Shown here: positions 40,093 to 48,961 of the stretch, in pieces
How the letters are laid out: each line of letters opens with the position of its first letter
Position numbering within the stretch: the first letter of the stretch is position 1
Origin: Merdibacter massiliensis
GTDB taxonomy: Bacteria > Bacillota_I > Bacilli_A > Erysipelotrichales > Erysipelotrichaceae
Reading direction: 5' to 3'
Assembly (NCBI RefSeq): GCF_900155395.1
Contig: NZ_LT699726.1
Span: forward strand, 62,001 to 126,000
DNA length: 64,000 nucleotides
Notes under the pieces: generated by a model
Told to the model about the DNA's origin: nothing
The model's database searches: none
Seen by the model: the letters and a program-made list of their open reading frames with translations, nothing else
Position numbers and translations under genes: made by a program

Positions 40093-40403
40093 TTTTTTAA
40101 TATTTCGTTCTCCATCTTAAGATATTCTAGCTGTTCATCTTTGGTCATATAATCAAGATTTATTTTCTTAGATCTACCTTTATATACTCCATCTTTTTTA
40201 CCTAAGCGTCTGCCATCATCTTTAAGTAATTCTGGATTTTGTTTATATAGTCTTATCCAATTTCTTAAGGTTCTATTATCTTTGATACCATATATTTTGC
40301 ATATGCTGCGTAATCCACCATATTCATCACTTAGATAATCTTCTACTGCTTTAGTTTTTAACTCTGGAGTATATTTATTAAATTTTGTACTCTTTTTAGC
40401 CAT
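40056..40403 (-). CDS. IS3-family OrfA
   Basis: A 115-residue protein with a helix-turn-helix (about residues 10-55, ELKTKAVEDYLSDEYGGLRS) and a C-terminal leucine-zipper-like helix. It binds the IS ends and regulates OrfAB production. The ATG lacks a strong Shine-Dalgarno sequence beyond AAAGGGGC. It terminates just after the frameshift hairpin. Confidence 0.88.
   Translation of the reverse strand: MAKKSTKFNKYTPELKTKAVEDYLSDEYGGLRSICKIYGIKDNRTLRNWIRLYKQNPELLKDDGRRLGKKDGVYKGRSKKINLDYMTKDEQLEYLKMENEILKKAKALRKIYGEH
40061..40098 (-). promoter_or_regulatory. Programmed -1 frameshift signal of the IS
   Basis: On the minus strand orfA reads TTA AAA AAA G, a run of seven A suited to -1 slippage. 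Six bases later there is a perfect 8-bp hairpin GCTCTCCG/CGGAGAGC. The orfB frame is exactly -1 and continues through this spot. This is the standard way IS3 elements make OrfAB. Confidence 0.85.
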
Positions 40404-40526
40404 GATAAAAGCCCCTTTCTATTAGAGTCATGTGTGGTTTTATTATACATGTCTATTATAACTGGGGCTTTACATAGCACGTGGTTTTTTATTTCGCATC
40501 TTCGATGCTCAACTGACTGAAGTCAT

Positions 40527-40548
40527 CTATTCATATTTCTATGAATAG
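40527..40548. repeat. Hairpin in the gap between IS and metG
   Basis: Perfect 9-bp arms CTATTCATA/TATGAATAG with TTTC loop. A smaller GCATC-TTC-GATGC hairpin lies just to the left (near 40,497). They may be the end of the IS200-like element, whose left end would fall here. Not proven. Confidence 0.4.
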
Positions 40549-40558
40549 TACAAATAAA

Positions 40559-40586
40559 AAAAGTGGATTTTCATTCATCCACTTTT
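40559..40586 (-). terminator. Terminator of metG
   Basis: Perfect 10-bp stem AAAAGTGGAT/ATCCACTTTT, loop of 8, with the T run continuing on the minus strand 10 bases past the metG stop. A good intrinsic terminator. Confidence 0.9.
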
Positions 40587-40596
40587 CAGCTGTTTT

Positions 40597-42534
40597 CTAT
40601 CTTACAATAGTGCCATTTGGCAGATCTTTCGCAATGGTTGCCAATGCAAGATCTTGATCATCTGCTGTCGCAGCACATAAGATCATACCTTGGCTTTCTA
40701 CGCCACGCAGCTTGACCGGCTTTAAATTCGTCACAACGATGACTTTCTGACCAACCATTTCCTCTGGAGAATAAAACTTGGCAATACCGCTAACGATCTG
40801 TCTTTGTTCGTCGCCTAAATCTACTTGTTCGACTAATAAACGGTCTGCTTTAGGATGTTTTTCACAAGAAACAACGGTTCCTACCTTCAGTTCCATCTTT
40901 GCGAAATCTTCCATTGTAATCGATGGCTTTTCCTCTTTTGGAGCCATGTTTGTTTCTTCTTTTTCTTTATCCTCTTCCAACTGTTTCATAAAAGCTTCTG
41001 CATCGATGCGAGCAAACAACATCTCCATTTTTGCAGCTACATGACCCTCGGTTTCCAGATTGCCGAAAGACTGCAGACTTTCTAAAGTACGCTGTTTTGT
41101 TCCTAAAGCATCTAAGATCTTTTCACTGGTTTCTGGCATGTAGCTCTCTAATAACACAGCGGCAAATCGTATGCTTTCTAACAGATTATACAATACGGTT
41201 GCCAATCGTTCTTTCTGTGTTTCGTCTTTGCCTAATACCCATGGTGTCGTTTCATCGATGTACTTATTTGTACGTCTCAACAATGTGAAGATTTCATCAA
41301 TTGCATCTCCCACACGCAATTCATTCATCTTCTTTTCTACACGTTTTGGCGTATCTAAAGCAAGCGAGATCAGCTCTTCATCCACCGGTGCATTTACTTT
41401 CGGGTTCGTGATCAAACCGCCGAAATATTTATTGGACATGGAAATTGTTCGGCTGACCAAATTACCTAAAATGTTTGCTAAGTCTGAATTGATGCGTTCC
41501 ACCATCAATTCCCACGTAATAGTGCCGTCTTGTGCAAACGGCATTTCATGCAGCAAGAAATAGCGTACTGCATCCACTCCAAAATAGTGTACCAGATCAT
41601 CTGCATAAATGACATTCCCTTTTGATTTTGACATTTTGCCATCGCCGACCAGCAGCCAAGGATGTCCAAATACTTGCTTTGGCAGAGGAATATCTAATGC
41701 CATCAAGATGATCGGCCAATAAATCGTGTGAAAACGCAAAATATCTTTTCCTATGATATGGACATCTGCCGGCCAATATTTTTTAAAGTTTTCGCCATGA
41801 TTTCCATCTGCATCATATCCCAGAGAAGTAATATAGTTTGTTAATGCATCCACCCAAACATAAATAACATGTTTCGGATCAAAATCTACAGGAATTCCCC
41901 ATTTAAAGGAAGTACGCGATACACATAAATCTTGCAGTCCCGGCTTCAAGAAGTTGTTGATCATTTCATTTTTTCTAGATTCCGGCTGGATGAATTCTGG
42001 ATGATCTTCGATATATTTGATCAAACGATCTGCATATTTTTGCATACGGAAGAAATATGCTTCTTCTTTTGCTTTTTTTACAGGACGTCCACAATCTGGA
42101 CAGCAGCCATCAACCAATTGGCTTTCGGTCCAAAAAGATTCACACGGCGTACAATACATGCCCTCATAAGTACCTTTATAGATATCTCCCTGTTCATACA
42201 GTTTACGGAATATTTTCTGCACTTGTTTTTCATGTGCTTCATCTGTTGTACGAATAAAGTAATCATAGCTTGTATTCATCAAGTCAAATGTATCTTTTAC
42301 TGTCTTTGCGACACCGTCTACAAATTCTTTTGGTGTTACACCTTGCGCTTTCGCTTTTTCTTCGATTTTTTGCCCATGTTCATCAGTTCCTGTCTGGAAG
42401 AAAACATCATATCCTTGTGCACGGCGATAACGTGCGATCGCATCAGTCAATACGATTTCATATGTATTTCCAATATGCGGTTTTCCGGAAGTATAGGCAA
42501 TTGCTGTCGTAATATAGTATGGTTTCTTTTCCAT
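40597..42534 (-). CDS. metG: Methionyl-tRNA synthetase
   Basis: A 645-residue class I aminoacyl-tRNA synthetase that charges tRNA-Met. The HIGH-type signature PHIGNTY is near the N-terminus, with KMSKSKGN in the catalytic core. A zinc-ribbon with four Cys (CTPCESFW and CCPDCGRP) lies between. The C-terminal tRNA-binding domain (FAKMELKVGTVVSCEKHPKA) is the EMAPII/Trbp111 type. The start at 42,534 has AAAGGAGG upstream. It is controlled by a T-box leader directly upstream. The frame to 42,639 is T-box sequence and not coding. Confidence 0.97.
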   Translation of the reverse strand: MEKKPYYITTAIAYTSGKPHIGNTYEIVLTDAIARYRRAQGYDVFFQTGTDEHGQKIEEKAKAQGVTPKEFVDGVAKTVKDTFDLMNTSYDYFIRTTDEAHEKQVQKIFRKLYEQGDIYKGTYEGMYCTPCESFWTESQLVDGCCPDCGRPVKKAKEEAYFFRMQKYADRLIKYIEDHPEFIQPESRKNEMINNFLKPGLQDLCVSRTSFKWGIPVDFDPKHVIYVWVDALTNYITSLGYDADGNHGENFKKYWPADVHIIGKDILRFHTIYWPIILMALDIPLPKQVFGHPWLLVGDGKMSKSKGNVIYADDLVHYFGVDAVRYFLLHEMPFAQDGTITWELMVERINSDLANILGNLVSRTISMSNKYFGGLITNPKVNAPVDEELISLALDTPKRVEKKMNELRVGDAIDEIFTLLRRTNKYIDETTPWVLGKDETQKERLATVLYNLLESIRFAAVLLESYMPETSEKILDALGTKQRTLESLQSFGNLETEGHVAAKMEMLFARIDAEAFMKQLEEDKEKEETNMAPKEEKPSITMEDFAKMELKVGTVVSCEKHPKADRLLVEQVDLGDEQRQIVSGIAKFYSPEEMVGQKVIVVTNLKPVKLRGVESQGMILCAATADDQDLALATIAKDLPNGTIVR

Positions 42535-42575
42535 AAACTTCCTCCTTTTCTGTTTGCAGTGTCTGCTGTTCTTAA

Positions 42576-42800
42576 ATAAAAAAGCCCACGCCAAAGGGCG
42601 AGAGCTTCGCGGTACCACCTTTTTCATGTATGTCATCATACACCTTCAACCGTTAACGCCGGTGTTACGTTTCTTTCTAACCCATTCAAAAGAACGGCTC
42701 CAGAGCCATCTTCCCACTTGCTTTTCGTCAGATTTTCACCAGCCATCTGCTCTCTATGCGATCCGCAACGGTACTCTTTCCTTCACTGCTTTTACAGTCA
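42576..42800 (-). promoter_or_regulatory. T-box leader of metG, with extended -10 promoter
   Basis: The minus-strand leader contains the T-box GGTGGTACCGCG (42,608-42,619), then a stem with CTCGCCC and GTGGGC followed by six T (terminator, about 42,579-42,605). Upstream parts match stem I, with AGAGAG and GGTGAAAA. A TTGAATGGG context supplies ATG as the likely specifier, fitting Met. An extended -10 (TGCTATACT, with TATACT at 42,803-42,808) lies at the 5' end. Uncharged tRNA-Met would allow read-through into metG. Confidence 0.9.
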
Positions 42801-42967
42801 TCAGTATAGCATACTTCTGAACATCAAGCTATGTTTTTTTACTGGATTACAATCAAAATTCACCAATCATTACATTCTGAAACCCATTTTTTGACAAGAT
42901 CTTCCTGCTTTAAAATCACGGGAATGCATTGCCTGTATTCTTTATGCGAAAAGAAACAAGAAAGCAG

Positions 42968-43012
42968 AAATAAAAAAGACGGAATCCTCTTGTAAACATC
43001 CCGCCTTTTTAC
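42968..43012. terminator. Bidirectional terminator after the glutamine-amidotransferase gene
   Basis: A stem of eight pairs (including G-T) joins GACGGAAT and ATCCCGCC, with T or A runs on both outer sides. It lies 67 bases past the stop at 43,079. Nothing else was recognised in the 279-bp stretch between the metG promoter and this gene. Confidence 0.6.
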
Positions 43013-43078
43013 ACGAAACAAGCCGTCAGCCATTGATAGGCGACGATATGTACTTACAGCCTACTATTCGTTTTCTTT

Positions 43079-43813
43079 TTATTTTCTTTCACACTTTTCT
43101 ATAAACATTTGAAAAAAAGTCTGCATCTGTTTGTTTCCAAAGCTTGCCATCATTTCCGGATGCCACTGCACACCAACCATTAAATGATCGCCGGTATATT
43201 CAATGGCCTCCACTACACCGTCTAAAGCAACAGCAGCCACCTGAAAATCCGGCGCTACTTCTTTTACCGCCTGATGATGGAAACTATTGACACGAATTTC
43301 GCCAGGAAAACATTTTGATAAAAAAGTTTCCGGTATAATATCCACTTTATGACTTGCTTGGTATCTCAAAGCATCTTGACTATGTTTAAATGCTCCCTCT
43401 TTTTGCACTTTCAAGTCTTGAAACAAGGAGCCGCCAAATGCCACATTTATTGCCTGCATCCCTTTACAGATTCCTAAAACAGGCTTTTTCAGATCTCTAG
43501 CGATTTTCAGCAGATCTATATAGAAAAGATCGACCTCTTTATAATTAAAATCCTGCTGTGGAAGAGGTTCTTCCCCATAAAGATCCGGTGCAATGTCATA
43601 TCCGCCTGAAAGCACAAGACCATCCAATAATTCTAACAGACTAACTAATTCGTCATGTGAAGCCTTTGCAGGGATAATGATTGCATTTCCGCCACAAAGT
43701 TCAATGCTCTCCACATAGTCATTATTTACATATGCGCGCTTCATTCCAGGAAATTTTCCACCATCCATGATCAAAATATTTCCAGCTATACCGATCAAAG
43801 GTTTTTTCTTCAT
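43079..43813 (-). CDS. Class I glutamine amidotransferase-like hydrolase, PuuD family
   Basis: A 244-residue enzyme of the gamma-glutamyl-GABA hydrolase (peptidase C26) type. The catalytic triad is Cys116 (LGICKGMQ), His218 and Glu220 (VQWHPE). It likely hydrolyses a gamma-glutamyl amide, as in putrescine use, or a related peptide bond. The neighbouring amino-acid permease 147 bp upstream on the same strand suggests the two form a uptake-and-degradation pair. GGGAGG before the ATG. The exact substrate is not shown. Confidence 0.85.
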   Translation of the reverse strand: MKKKPLIGIAGNILIMDGGKFPGMKRAYVNNDYVESIELCGGNAIIIPAKASHDELVSLLELLDGLVLSGGYDIAPDLYGEEPLPQQDFNYKEVDLFYIDLLKIARDLKKPVLGICKGMQAINVAFGGSLFQDLKVQKEGAFKHSQDALRYQASHKVDIIPETFLSKCFPGEIRVNSFHHQAVKEVAPDFQVAAVALDGVVEAIEYTGDHLMVGVQWHPEMMASFGNKQMQTFFQMFIEKCERK

Positions 43814-43960
43814 TTTAAGATCCTCCCATTATCTAGACTGTTCTGTATTTGTCCTCAAGTTTTCCAACATTAAAATCTTTGCAATCGAATATGAACAGCA
43901 AGTTTTTTTCTTTACAGCGATTATTTTTTTTATTTAAAAATCGTTTCAATGATGTTCATT

Positions 43961-45268
43961 TTATTCAGATTGTTTAAATGAGTATCCATGTTTTTGGTTA
44001 TATTTTTTCATAATAAAGTATAGTGGAATGCCCAATAGAAGAGCGCCAAGACCAATAACCAAGCTCTTTGGATCAGCATGGAACAATAACCAAATACTTA
44101 CAGCAGTGGCCAGCACAGGGACAAGTGCCCCGAAAGGAACCTTAAAAGTACCTTCCATTCCGCGTTTTCGAAATACCAAGATGGCAAGGCAAGTTGGAAT
44201 ATACTGGCTAAAACGAGAAATCACGCTGATAGCTGCAAGGGTTGTAAAACTTCCAGATAAAGCAATCGGCAATGCAAGCACAACAGAAAGAGCGATAGCA
44301 ACGCCAGGTGTTCCCCAACGAGTTTTCTTTGCAACAAATTTAGGAAGCATAGCATTTTCCGCAAGAGCAAGGCATCCGCGCGGAGTCAGGAAAGAAGCAG
44401 CAGCATTAATGCCGCCAATCGAAATCAGGGTGCCTGCAGTAACAATCATTCCGCCCGCAGATCCTAAAATAGTTTTAGCCATGGCATCTACGACAGGTAC
44501 ATCTGTACTTGACAGATCAGATCCCAGAATTCCAATGCTGACAAACTGAATCATGAAATAAAATATGGACACTATAGTAATAGCAATGATAATCGCTCTA
44601 GGGAGATTCTTTTTGGGATTTTCCATATCCTCTGCTGCAGTAGAAATAGATTCAAATCCTGTAAAAGCATAGAAAATAAGAATGGCTGCATCAGAAAAAG
44701 ATTTTGTACTTAATTCCTCCGGTACGATCGGTGTAAAATTTCCTCCTTGTACAAAGAAGATTCCTATGATAATGAAAAGAATCAGCGGAATCAGTTTCCC
44801 GATCGTTGCAATATTGTTGACATATTTTGTCAAATTCACACCAAAAAAGTTGATCAATCCAAGACCAATGATCAGTATGGAAATCACTATAGCCTTCGTA
44901 GCTCCAGCTGCTGCTGCCGGCCAGATGGCAGATAGAGCAGTTGCAAACCCAGCCGCCATTGTCGCCCAGGCAATGATCTGGACGATATATTTCATAAGCC
45001 CAACTTCAAAACCAGCAGCATTTCCAAACGCTTCTTTCACATAAATATATGCGCCTCCATTCGACTTGAAATAGCCTGCTGCTTCAGCAAAACAGAGTGC
45101 CATAGAACCTGCTAAAACAGTAATAAACAGATAAACGAACAGACTGCTGGTTCCCATCAGTTTATATGCGTTTCCCGGCATCAGAAAGATACCTGAACCG
45201 ATAATTGCATTGATTCCCAATAATACAATGCTGCCTAACCCGAACTTTGATTTTTTTGATTTTTTCAT
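43961..45268 (-). CDS. APC-family amino-acid permease
   Basis: A 435-residue, 12-segment membrane transporter of the amino acid-polyamine-organocation family. The N-terminal LGINAIIGSGIFLMPGNAY is the typical substrate-binding region with GSGIF. The start is at MKKSKKSKFGLG (45,268), with AAAGGA upstream; the longer frame to 45,415 has no ribosome-binding site. Together with the downstream PuuD-like hydrolase it may import glutamate, gamma-glutamyl compounds or polyamines. The substrate is not determined. Confidence 0.87.
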   Translation of the reverse strand: MKKSKKSKFGLGSIVLLGINAIIGSGIFLMPGNAYKLMGTSSLFVYLFITVLAGSMALCFAEAAGYFKSNGGAYIYVKEAFGNAAGFEVGLMKYIVQIIAWATMAAGFATALSAIWPAAAAGATKAIVISILIIGLGLINFFGVNLTKYVNNIATIGKLIPLILFIIIGIFFVQGGNFTPIVPEELSTKSFSDAAILIFYAFTGFESISTAAEDMENPKKNLPRAIIIAITIVSIFYFMIQFVSIGILGSDLSSTDVPVVDAMAKTILGSAGGMIVTAGTLISIGGINAAASFLTPRGCLALAENAMLPKFVAKKTRWGTPGVAIALSVVLALPIALSGSFTTLAAISVISRFSQYIPTCLAILVFRKRGMEGTFKVPFGALVPVLATAVSIWLLFHADPKSLVIGLGALLLGIPLYFIMKKYNQKHGYSFKQSE

Positions 45269-45840
45269 GATTATATTCCTTTCTTCAATATGTTCCATAC
45301 ATACTGAACAAATACTGCTACCTTGGTATCGATCCCTATTCAGCAAGAAGCTTTTTAGATTACATATCCTCAATCGGATCCACTTACTCTCTTTAGCAGT
45401 ATAAATAAAAAACAACGCTCAAGCTCCAACGCTTCACTGATCATTTCAATGATTTTCATCATAATCGAATGAATGTTAACTCATCAATTTGGATAAAAGC
45501 AATATACGCTCCTGTCATGACCTCCTTACTAAAAGGAAAATCATCGCCTGCAGACACAATAACAAATACAGCTATTTCAATAAGATCTATATCTGTTTCT
45601 TTTCTTTCTTGTTTTCAAGTTACCTGTGACAGCTTATGAAATCATATACAGATCTTTCCTGCTGATGAATACAGGCTCTAAACCTTGTTTCATGCACAGG
45701 AAAAACATCTATATTTTATTGTATTTACACCAGATTATATATATTTACGATAAGTGAACTTGAAAATAAGGTTTAGCGTAGGATACACATCCAATCACTA
45801 CGCGCCTGGCCTGACTGAATACCTATTATTTCAGCCAAAA

Positions 45841-45870
45841 CTAATTCCACTTCAAACATTTATTTGCCAT
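45841..45870 (-). CDS. Possible 9-residue leader peptide of the permease operon
   Basis: ATG to TAG encodes MANKCLKWN with GGAGG five bases before the ATG. It lies about 48 bases after the predicted transcription start. The strong translation signal and short length suggest a leader peptide, though it could be a remnant of a decayed gene. Confidence 0.35.
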   Translation of the reverse strand: MANKCLKWN

Positions 45871-45924
45871 CTTTTCCTCCTCGACAATCGAAGCCAAAAA
45901 TACTTCTTGTCAATATTTCTCTTA

Positions 45925-45953
45925 ATTATATAGTATACATTGAAAATATACAA
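45925..45953 (-). promoter_or_regulatory. Promoter candidate upstream of the permease leader
   Basis: TTGTAT (45,948-45,953) and TATAAT (45,925-45,930) separated by 17 bases on the minus strand, in a strongly AT-rich stretch. It points toward the permease. AT-rich context makes chance matches more likely. Confidence 0.5.
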
Positions 45954-46238
45954 AGCAAAAACAACAACAGTTCATATTGTTAACGTCGGCTTACAATTTA
46001 TGTATTGTAAACAAAAAATCCTTTCTTTGCATGATTCATTTGACACTCGATCATCAAAAGAAAGGAAACTATTGCCTAGTGCTATTGTATGATGCGATTC
46101 CTCCTAAACGCATCCGATGCAGATACCCAATAATGAAAGTAAATAGATGAATGAACAAAATAAAGATCTGATTTGAAAAAATATTGCCGGACAATGTGAT
46201 GTCCTGCTGGCGGATATCCGGATGATACCGTCATTTAA

Positions 46239-47063
46239 TTACTGTCCAAATTCATCAATCGATACTTCCTGAAACCCATTTTCAGTCAAGATATTCATGC
46301 TTTGGAAACCACACGAACGTATCATGTGCATCGCTTCCGCATAATAACAGTCTAAATTTTCTTTATTATGGCAATCGCTGTTCAAGCAAATACGTCCACC
46401 TTGTTTTTGAATATATTGCAATAAGTTCATATATGGATATGGTGTTTTGCGAACCCCTCTTGCAATAGCACCGGTATTGATCTCAAATATTTTATTATTT
46501 TCAATTAAGGTATGGATACAGTCATAAGCAAGTGTTAAATAATTAGGATCTTGAAAAGAGATATAGTCTTCATTTTCATTAAATTTAGTCAACAGATCCA
46601 GATGACCGATGATATCTACATCCTCCATATCTGCCAATTTTTTTACTTCTTCATAATATATTTTTGCATAAGAGAGAAAATTACCGCATTCTCTTATAAT
46701 CTGATTCGTGACCTCTTTATTTTCATCTACTGCCAAATAGTGATCATTTATCTTTATAAAATGGACGCTACCGATAACATAATCATATAAATCAGTATGC
46801 ATGATTTTTTCGCCGTATAGATCTTGTTCAATACCTAAGTAAATCGATATTTGCTGTTGGTACTTTTCTTTTACGGCCAGTATATCCTGTTCATATTTGT
46901 TTGTATTTTCCACATTCATTGAATAATCGTCAACAAGACAGCGCCCGTGTCCAGAAAATCCAAGAATCGTAAACCCTTTTTGAATTGCCTCTTTTACCAT
47001 TTCTTCCACTGTATCTTTGCCATCGCAATAAATGGTGTGCGTGTGTAAATTTTGTTTGATCAT
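46239..47063 (-). CDS. PHP-domain phosphoesterase (histidinol-phosphatase-like)
   Basis: A 274-residue metal-dependent phosphatase of the PHP superfamily. It begins with LHTHTIYCDGK (two His metal ligands), then GFSGHG, GIEQD, SVHFI, GHLDL and NSDCHN, the expected series of metal ligands. Histidinol phosphatases (HisJ) are the closest type I know, but no other his genes are here, so it may act on another phosphoester. AAAAGGAG before the ATG. It lies in a separate unit after a strong terminator. Confidence 0.85.
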   Translation of the reverse strand: MIKQNLHTHTIYCDGKDTVEEMVKEAIQKGFTILGFSGHGRCLVDDYSMNVENTNKYEQDILAVKEKYQQQISIYLGIEQDLYGEKIMHTDLYDYVIGSVHFIKINDHYLAVDENKEVTNQIIRECGNFLSYAKIYYEEVKKLADMEDVDIIGHLDLLTKFNENEDYISFQDPNYLTLAYDCIHTLIENNKIFEINTGAIARGVRKTPYPYMNLLQYIQKQGGRICLNSDCHNKENLDCYYAEAMHMIRSCGFQSMNILTENGFQEVSIDEFGQ

Positions 47064-47093
47064 AACATTGCTCCTTTTGTTCTAATTTTATCA

Positions 47094-47124
47094 CAAAAAA
47101 AGACGTTACGTTGTTGTGTAACGT
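47094..47124 (-). terminator. Terminator after the ABC operon
   Basis: A 7-bp stem ACGTTAC/GTAACGT (loop GTTGTTGT as read on plus) is followed on the minus strand by C and seven T. It closes the ABC operon before the PHP gene. Confidence 0.88.
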
Positions 47125-47147
47125 TCTTCTCTTTATCTCTCATTAGA

Positions 47148-48167
47148 TTAGTCACGAATCGGCAAGATATTATGCGGTTCAATTCCAACATACACCTGCT
47201 GTCCAACATCAAACAATGCAAAACTGCGAAATAATACTTCGGAAGTAAAAGAAATATCTGCACAGCTCAATGTATAACGTAAAACGTTGCCGCGTGAAAT
47301 AAAATCTTTTACGACAGCTTTGAAGACATATTGATCTGCATCTTGAATAGGTTCACTTTGCAATTGAACGGTTTCAGGCCGAATGGCATAAAATCCATCT
47401 TTGAACAGTTTATCAGGCATCATTTGTTTTAACTGTTCATGATTTAAAATATTATAATGACCAATAAACTCTGCAGCAAATTTGGATACCGGATGTGTAT
47501 AAAGCTGAACAGGTTTTCCGCTTTGTTCGATCTCTCCTTGGTTCATCAGATGAATTGTATCTGACATCAGCATTGCTTCATCCTGATCATGTGTAACAAA
47601 GATCGTTGTGATCTTTAATTCCTTTTGCACTCGTTTGATCTTTTCCTGTAATTCACGACGCAATTTTGCATCAATTGCACTTAATGGTTCATCTAACAGA
47701 AGTACTTTTGGTTCCATGACAATTGCCCTTGCGATTGCTACTCGTTGCTGCTGTCCTCCAGATAACTGATCCGGATAACTTTTTTCTTTCCCTGCAAGAT
47801 CGACCATTTCAATGGCCCGCTGTACTTTTTCTGCAATACTGTTTTTATTTACTTTCGCAATCTTCAATCCAAATGCGATATTCTCTTCCACGTTCATATT
47901 TTGAAATAACGAATATTGCTGAAACACCATGCCGATGCCTCGTTTTTGTACAGGTACATTTGTAATATCTTCTCCATCCAATATGACTTTCCCTTTTTCG
48001 ATTGGTTCTAAGCCGGCCAATGAACGTAATAAAGTCGATTTCCCGCAGCCGCTGGGTCCCAATAAAGTGATTAATTCTCCTTTTTCTACATCCAGATCAA
48101 TATGTTTTAATACCTGATGTTTTCCATCATAACTTTTGCATATGTCTCGAAATTCAATATAAGCCAT
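47148..48167 (-). CDS. ABC transporter ATPase (PotA/PhnT-like)
   Basis: A 339-residue nucleotide-binding subunit with Walker A GPSGCGKST (37-45), Q-loop FQQY, signature LSGGQQQR (135-142), Walker B VLLLDEP (155-161) and a TOBE-like regulatory C-terminus (about 230-339). It would drive import by the two permeases encoded upstream. The C-terminal domain and gene order fit the polyamine/iron/2-aminoethylphosphonate class of importers. Its start codon overlaps the permease stop by one base. The substrate is uncertain. Confidence 0.93.
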   Translation of the reverse strand: MAYIEFRDICKSYDGKHQVLKHIDLDVEKGELITLLGPSGCGKSTLLRSLAGLEPIEKGKVILDGEDITNVPVQKRGIGMVFQQYSLFQNMNVEENIAFGLKIAKVNKNSIAEKVQRAIEMVDLAGKEKSYPDQLSGGQQQRVAIARAIVMEPKVLLLDEPLSAIDAKLRRELQEKIKRVQKELKITTIFVTHDQDEAMLMSDTIHLMNQGEIEQSGKPVQLYTHPVSKFAAEFIGHYNILNHEQLKQMMPDKLFKDGFYAIRPETVQLQSEPIQDADQYVFKAVVKDFISRGNVLRYTLSCADISFTSEVLFRSFALFDVGQQVYVGIEPHNILPIRD

Positions 48168-48961
48168 TATGCTTTCCTCCCTTTTGTTGCTGCTTTTTGT
48201 TGTAAAAATAACGTTATAGTGGATATCAACAAAGTAGTGATAAATAATATGACGATAATTGCGCTTGATGTCTGTCCGGATTTGGACATTGTCTGGTACA
48301 AATAGATACCAGCTGTTCGATATGCACTTCCTGCAATCATATTGACCACGACAAAATCAGCAAACAGCATCGTAAATGCCAACATCATCGTAGACAGGAT
48401 ACCGCGCTTCATCTGCGGTATGATCACGGTAAAAAAAGCCCGTAATTTTCCACATCCCAGCATTTGTGCTGCTTCGATCACACATTGCACATTTAATGCA
48501 GCAATCGTATTTTTTAAACCTCTGAAAACATATGGCAAGATGATAACGCAATAGGCCCCCACTAAAAGAAAGATCCGGTTGGACAAAAACCCCGGTTTTC
48601 CCGAATATAAGGACAAGATGCCGGCCGCTAAAATGACGCCTTGGATCGCATACGGGATATTACAAAGGATCTCTACATATTTTTCTAATTTTGGAAAATA
48701 GAGCGTTGTTACATAAAGAACCAATAAGATAGAAGCTGTACAGATCATTACCGGTACGACAGAAATAATCATGGAACGCAATAATGAATTAATAAAAGCC
48801 CCATCGACAAAAATGTCTTTATAAAACTGCAATGTAAACCCTGTCGGCAGCACATCCATCCATTCCGTAAATACTGAATAAAGAAAAGTCAATGCTAACG
48901 GTACTATCAGGAATAAACCAACTAAAATCAATATACAACCATCTGCTATTCGAATTTTCAT
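48167..48961 (-). CDS. ABC transporter permease (second)
   Basis: A 264-residue membrane protein with about six segments and an EAA-like loop (EAAQMLGCGKLRAFFTVIIPQMKR, about residues 170-193 as read in parts) for docking with the ATPase. The chosen start (MKIRIADG, 48,961) has AGGAGG upstream and overlaps the end of the first permease. The upstream 29 codons of the longer frame are in that permease. It pairs with it to form the import channel. Confidence 0.9.
   Translation of the reverse strand: MKIRIADGCILILVGLFLIVPLALTFLYSVFTEWMDVLPTGFTLQFYKDIFVDGAFINSLLRSMIISVVPVMICTASILLVLYVTTLYFPKLEKYVEILCNIPYAIQGVILAAGILSLYSGKPGFLSNRIFLLVGAYCVIILPYVFRGLKNTIAALNVQCVIEAAQMLGCGKLRAFFTVIIPQMKRGILSTMMLAFTMLFADFVVVNMIAGSAYRTAGIYLYQTMSKSGQTSSAIIVILFITTLLISTITLFLQQKAATKGRKA

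Larger units (their letters stand above)
39143..40474 (-). mobile_element. IS3-family (IS150-like) insertion sequence, 1,332 bp
   Basis: The ends are imperfect inverted repeats beginning TGTAAAGC (39,143 inward and, complemented, at 40,474). A 3-bp direct repeat TAG flanks both sides (39,140-39,142 and 40,475-40,477). It carries orfA and orfB on the minus strand with a frameshift signal between. If the element and one TAG are removed, the flanks join as CCACGTG-CATAG-CACGTGG, a perfect palindrome. The element is therefore inserted in the loop of a hairpin, probably in the leader end of the IS200 copy. Very AT-rich. Confidence 0.88.
45269..46238 (-). other. 970-bp non-coding region, long leader of the permease
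   Basis: No conserved gene was found. On the minus strand there is a good promoter near 45,925-45,953 and then a short open frame with an excellent ribosome-binding site (45,841-45,870), so the permease mRNA may have a leader of about 650 bases. Within it are hairpins (GCGTAG/CTACGC near 45,778-45,805) and AT-rich stretches. A weak terminator-like GGACA/TGTCC (46,189-46,204) lies past the PHP gene. Two short frames near 45,460-45,530, one with AAGGAGG, look degenerate. No known riboswitch was recognised. Confidence 0.5.
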
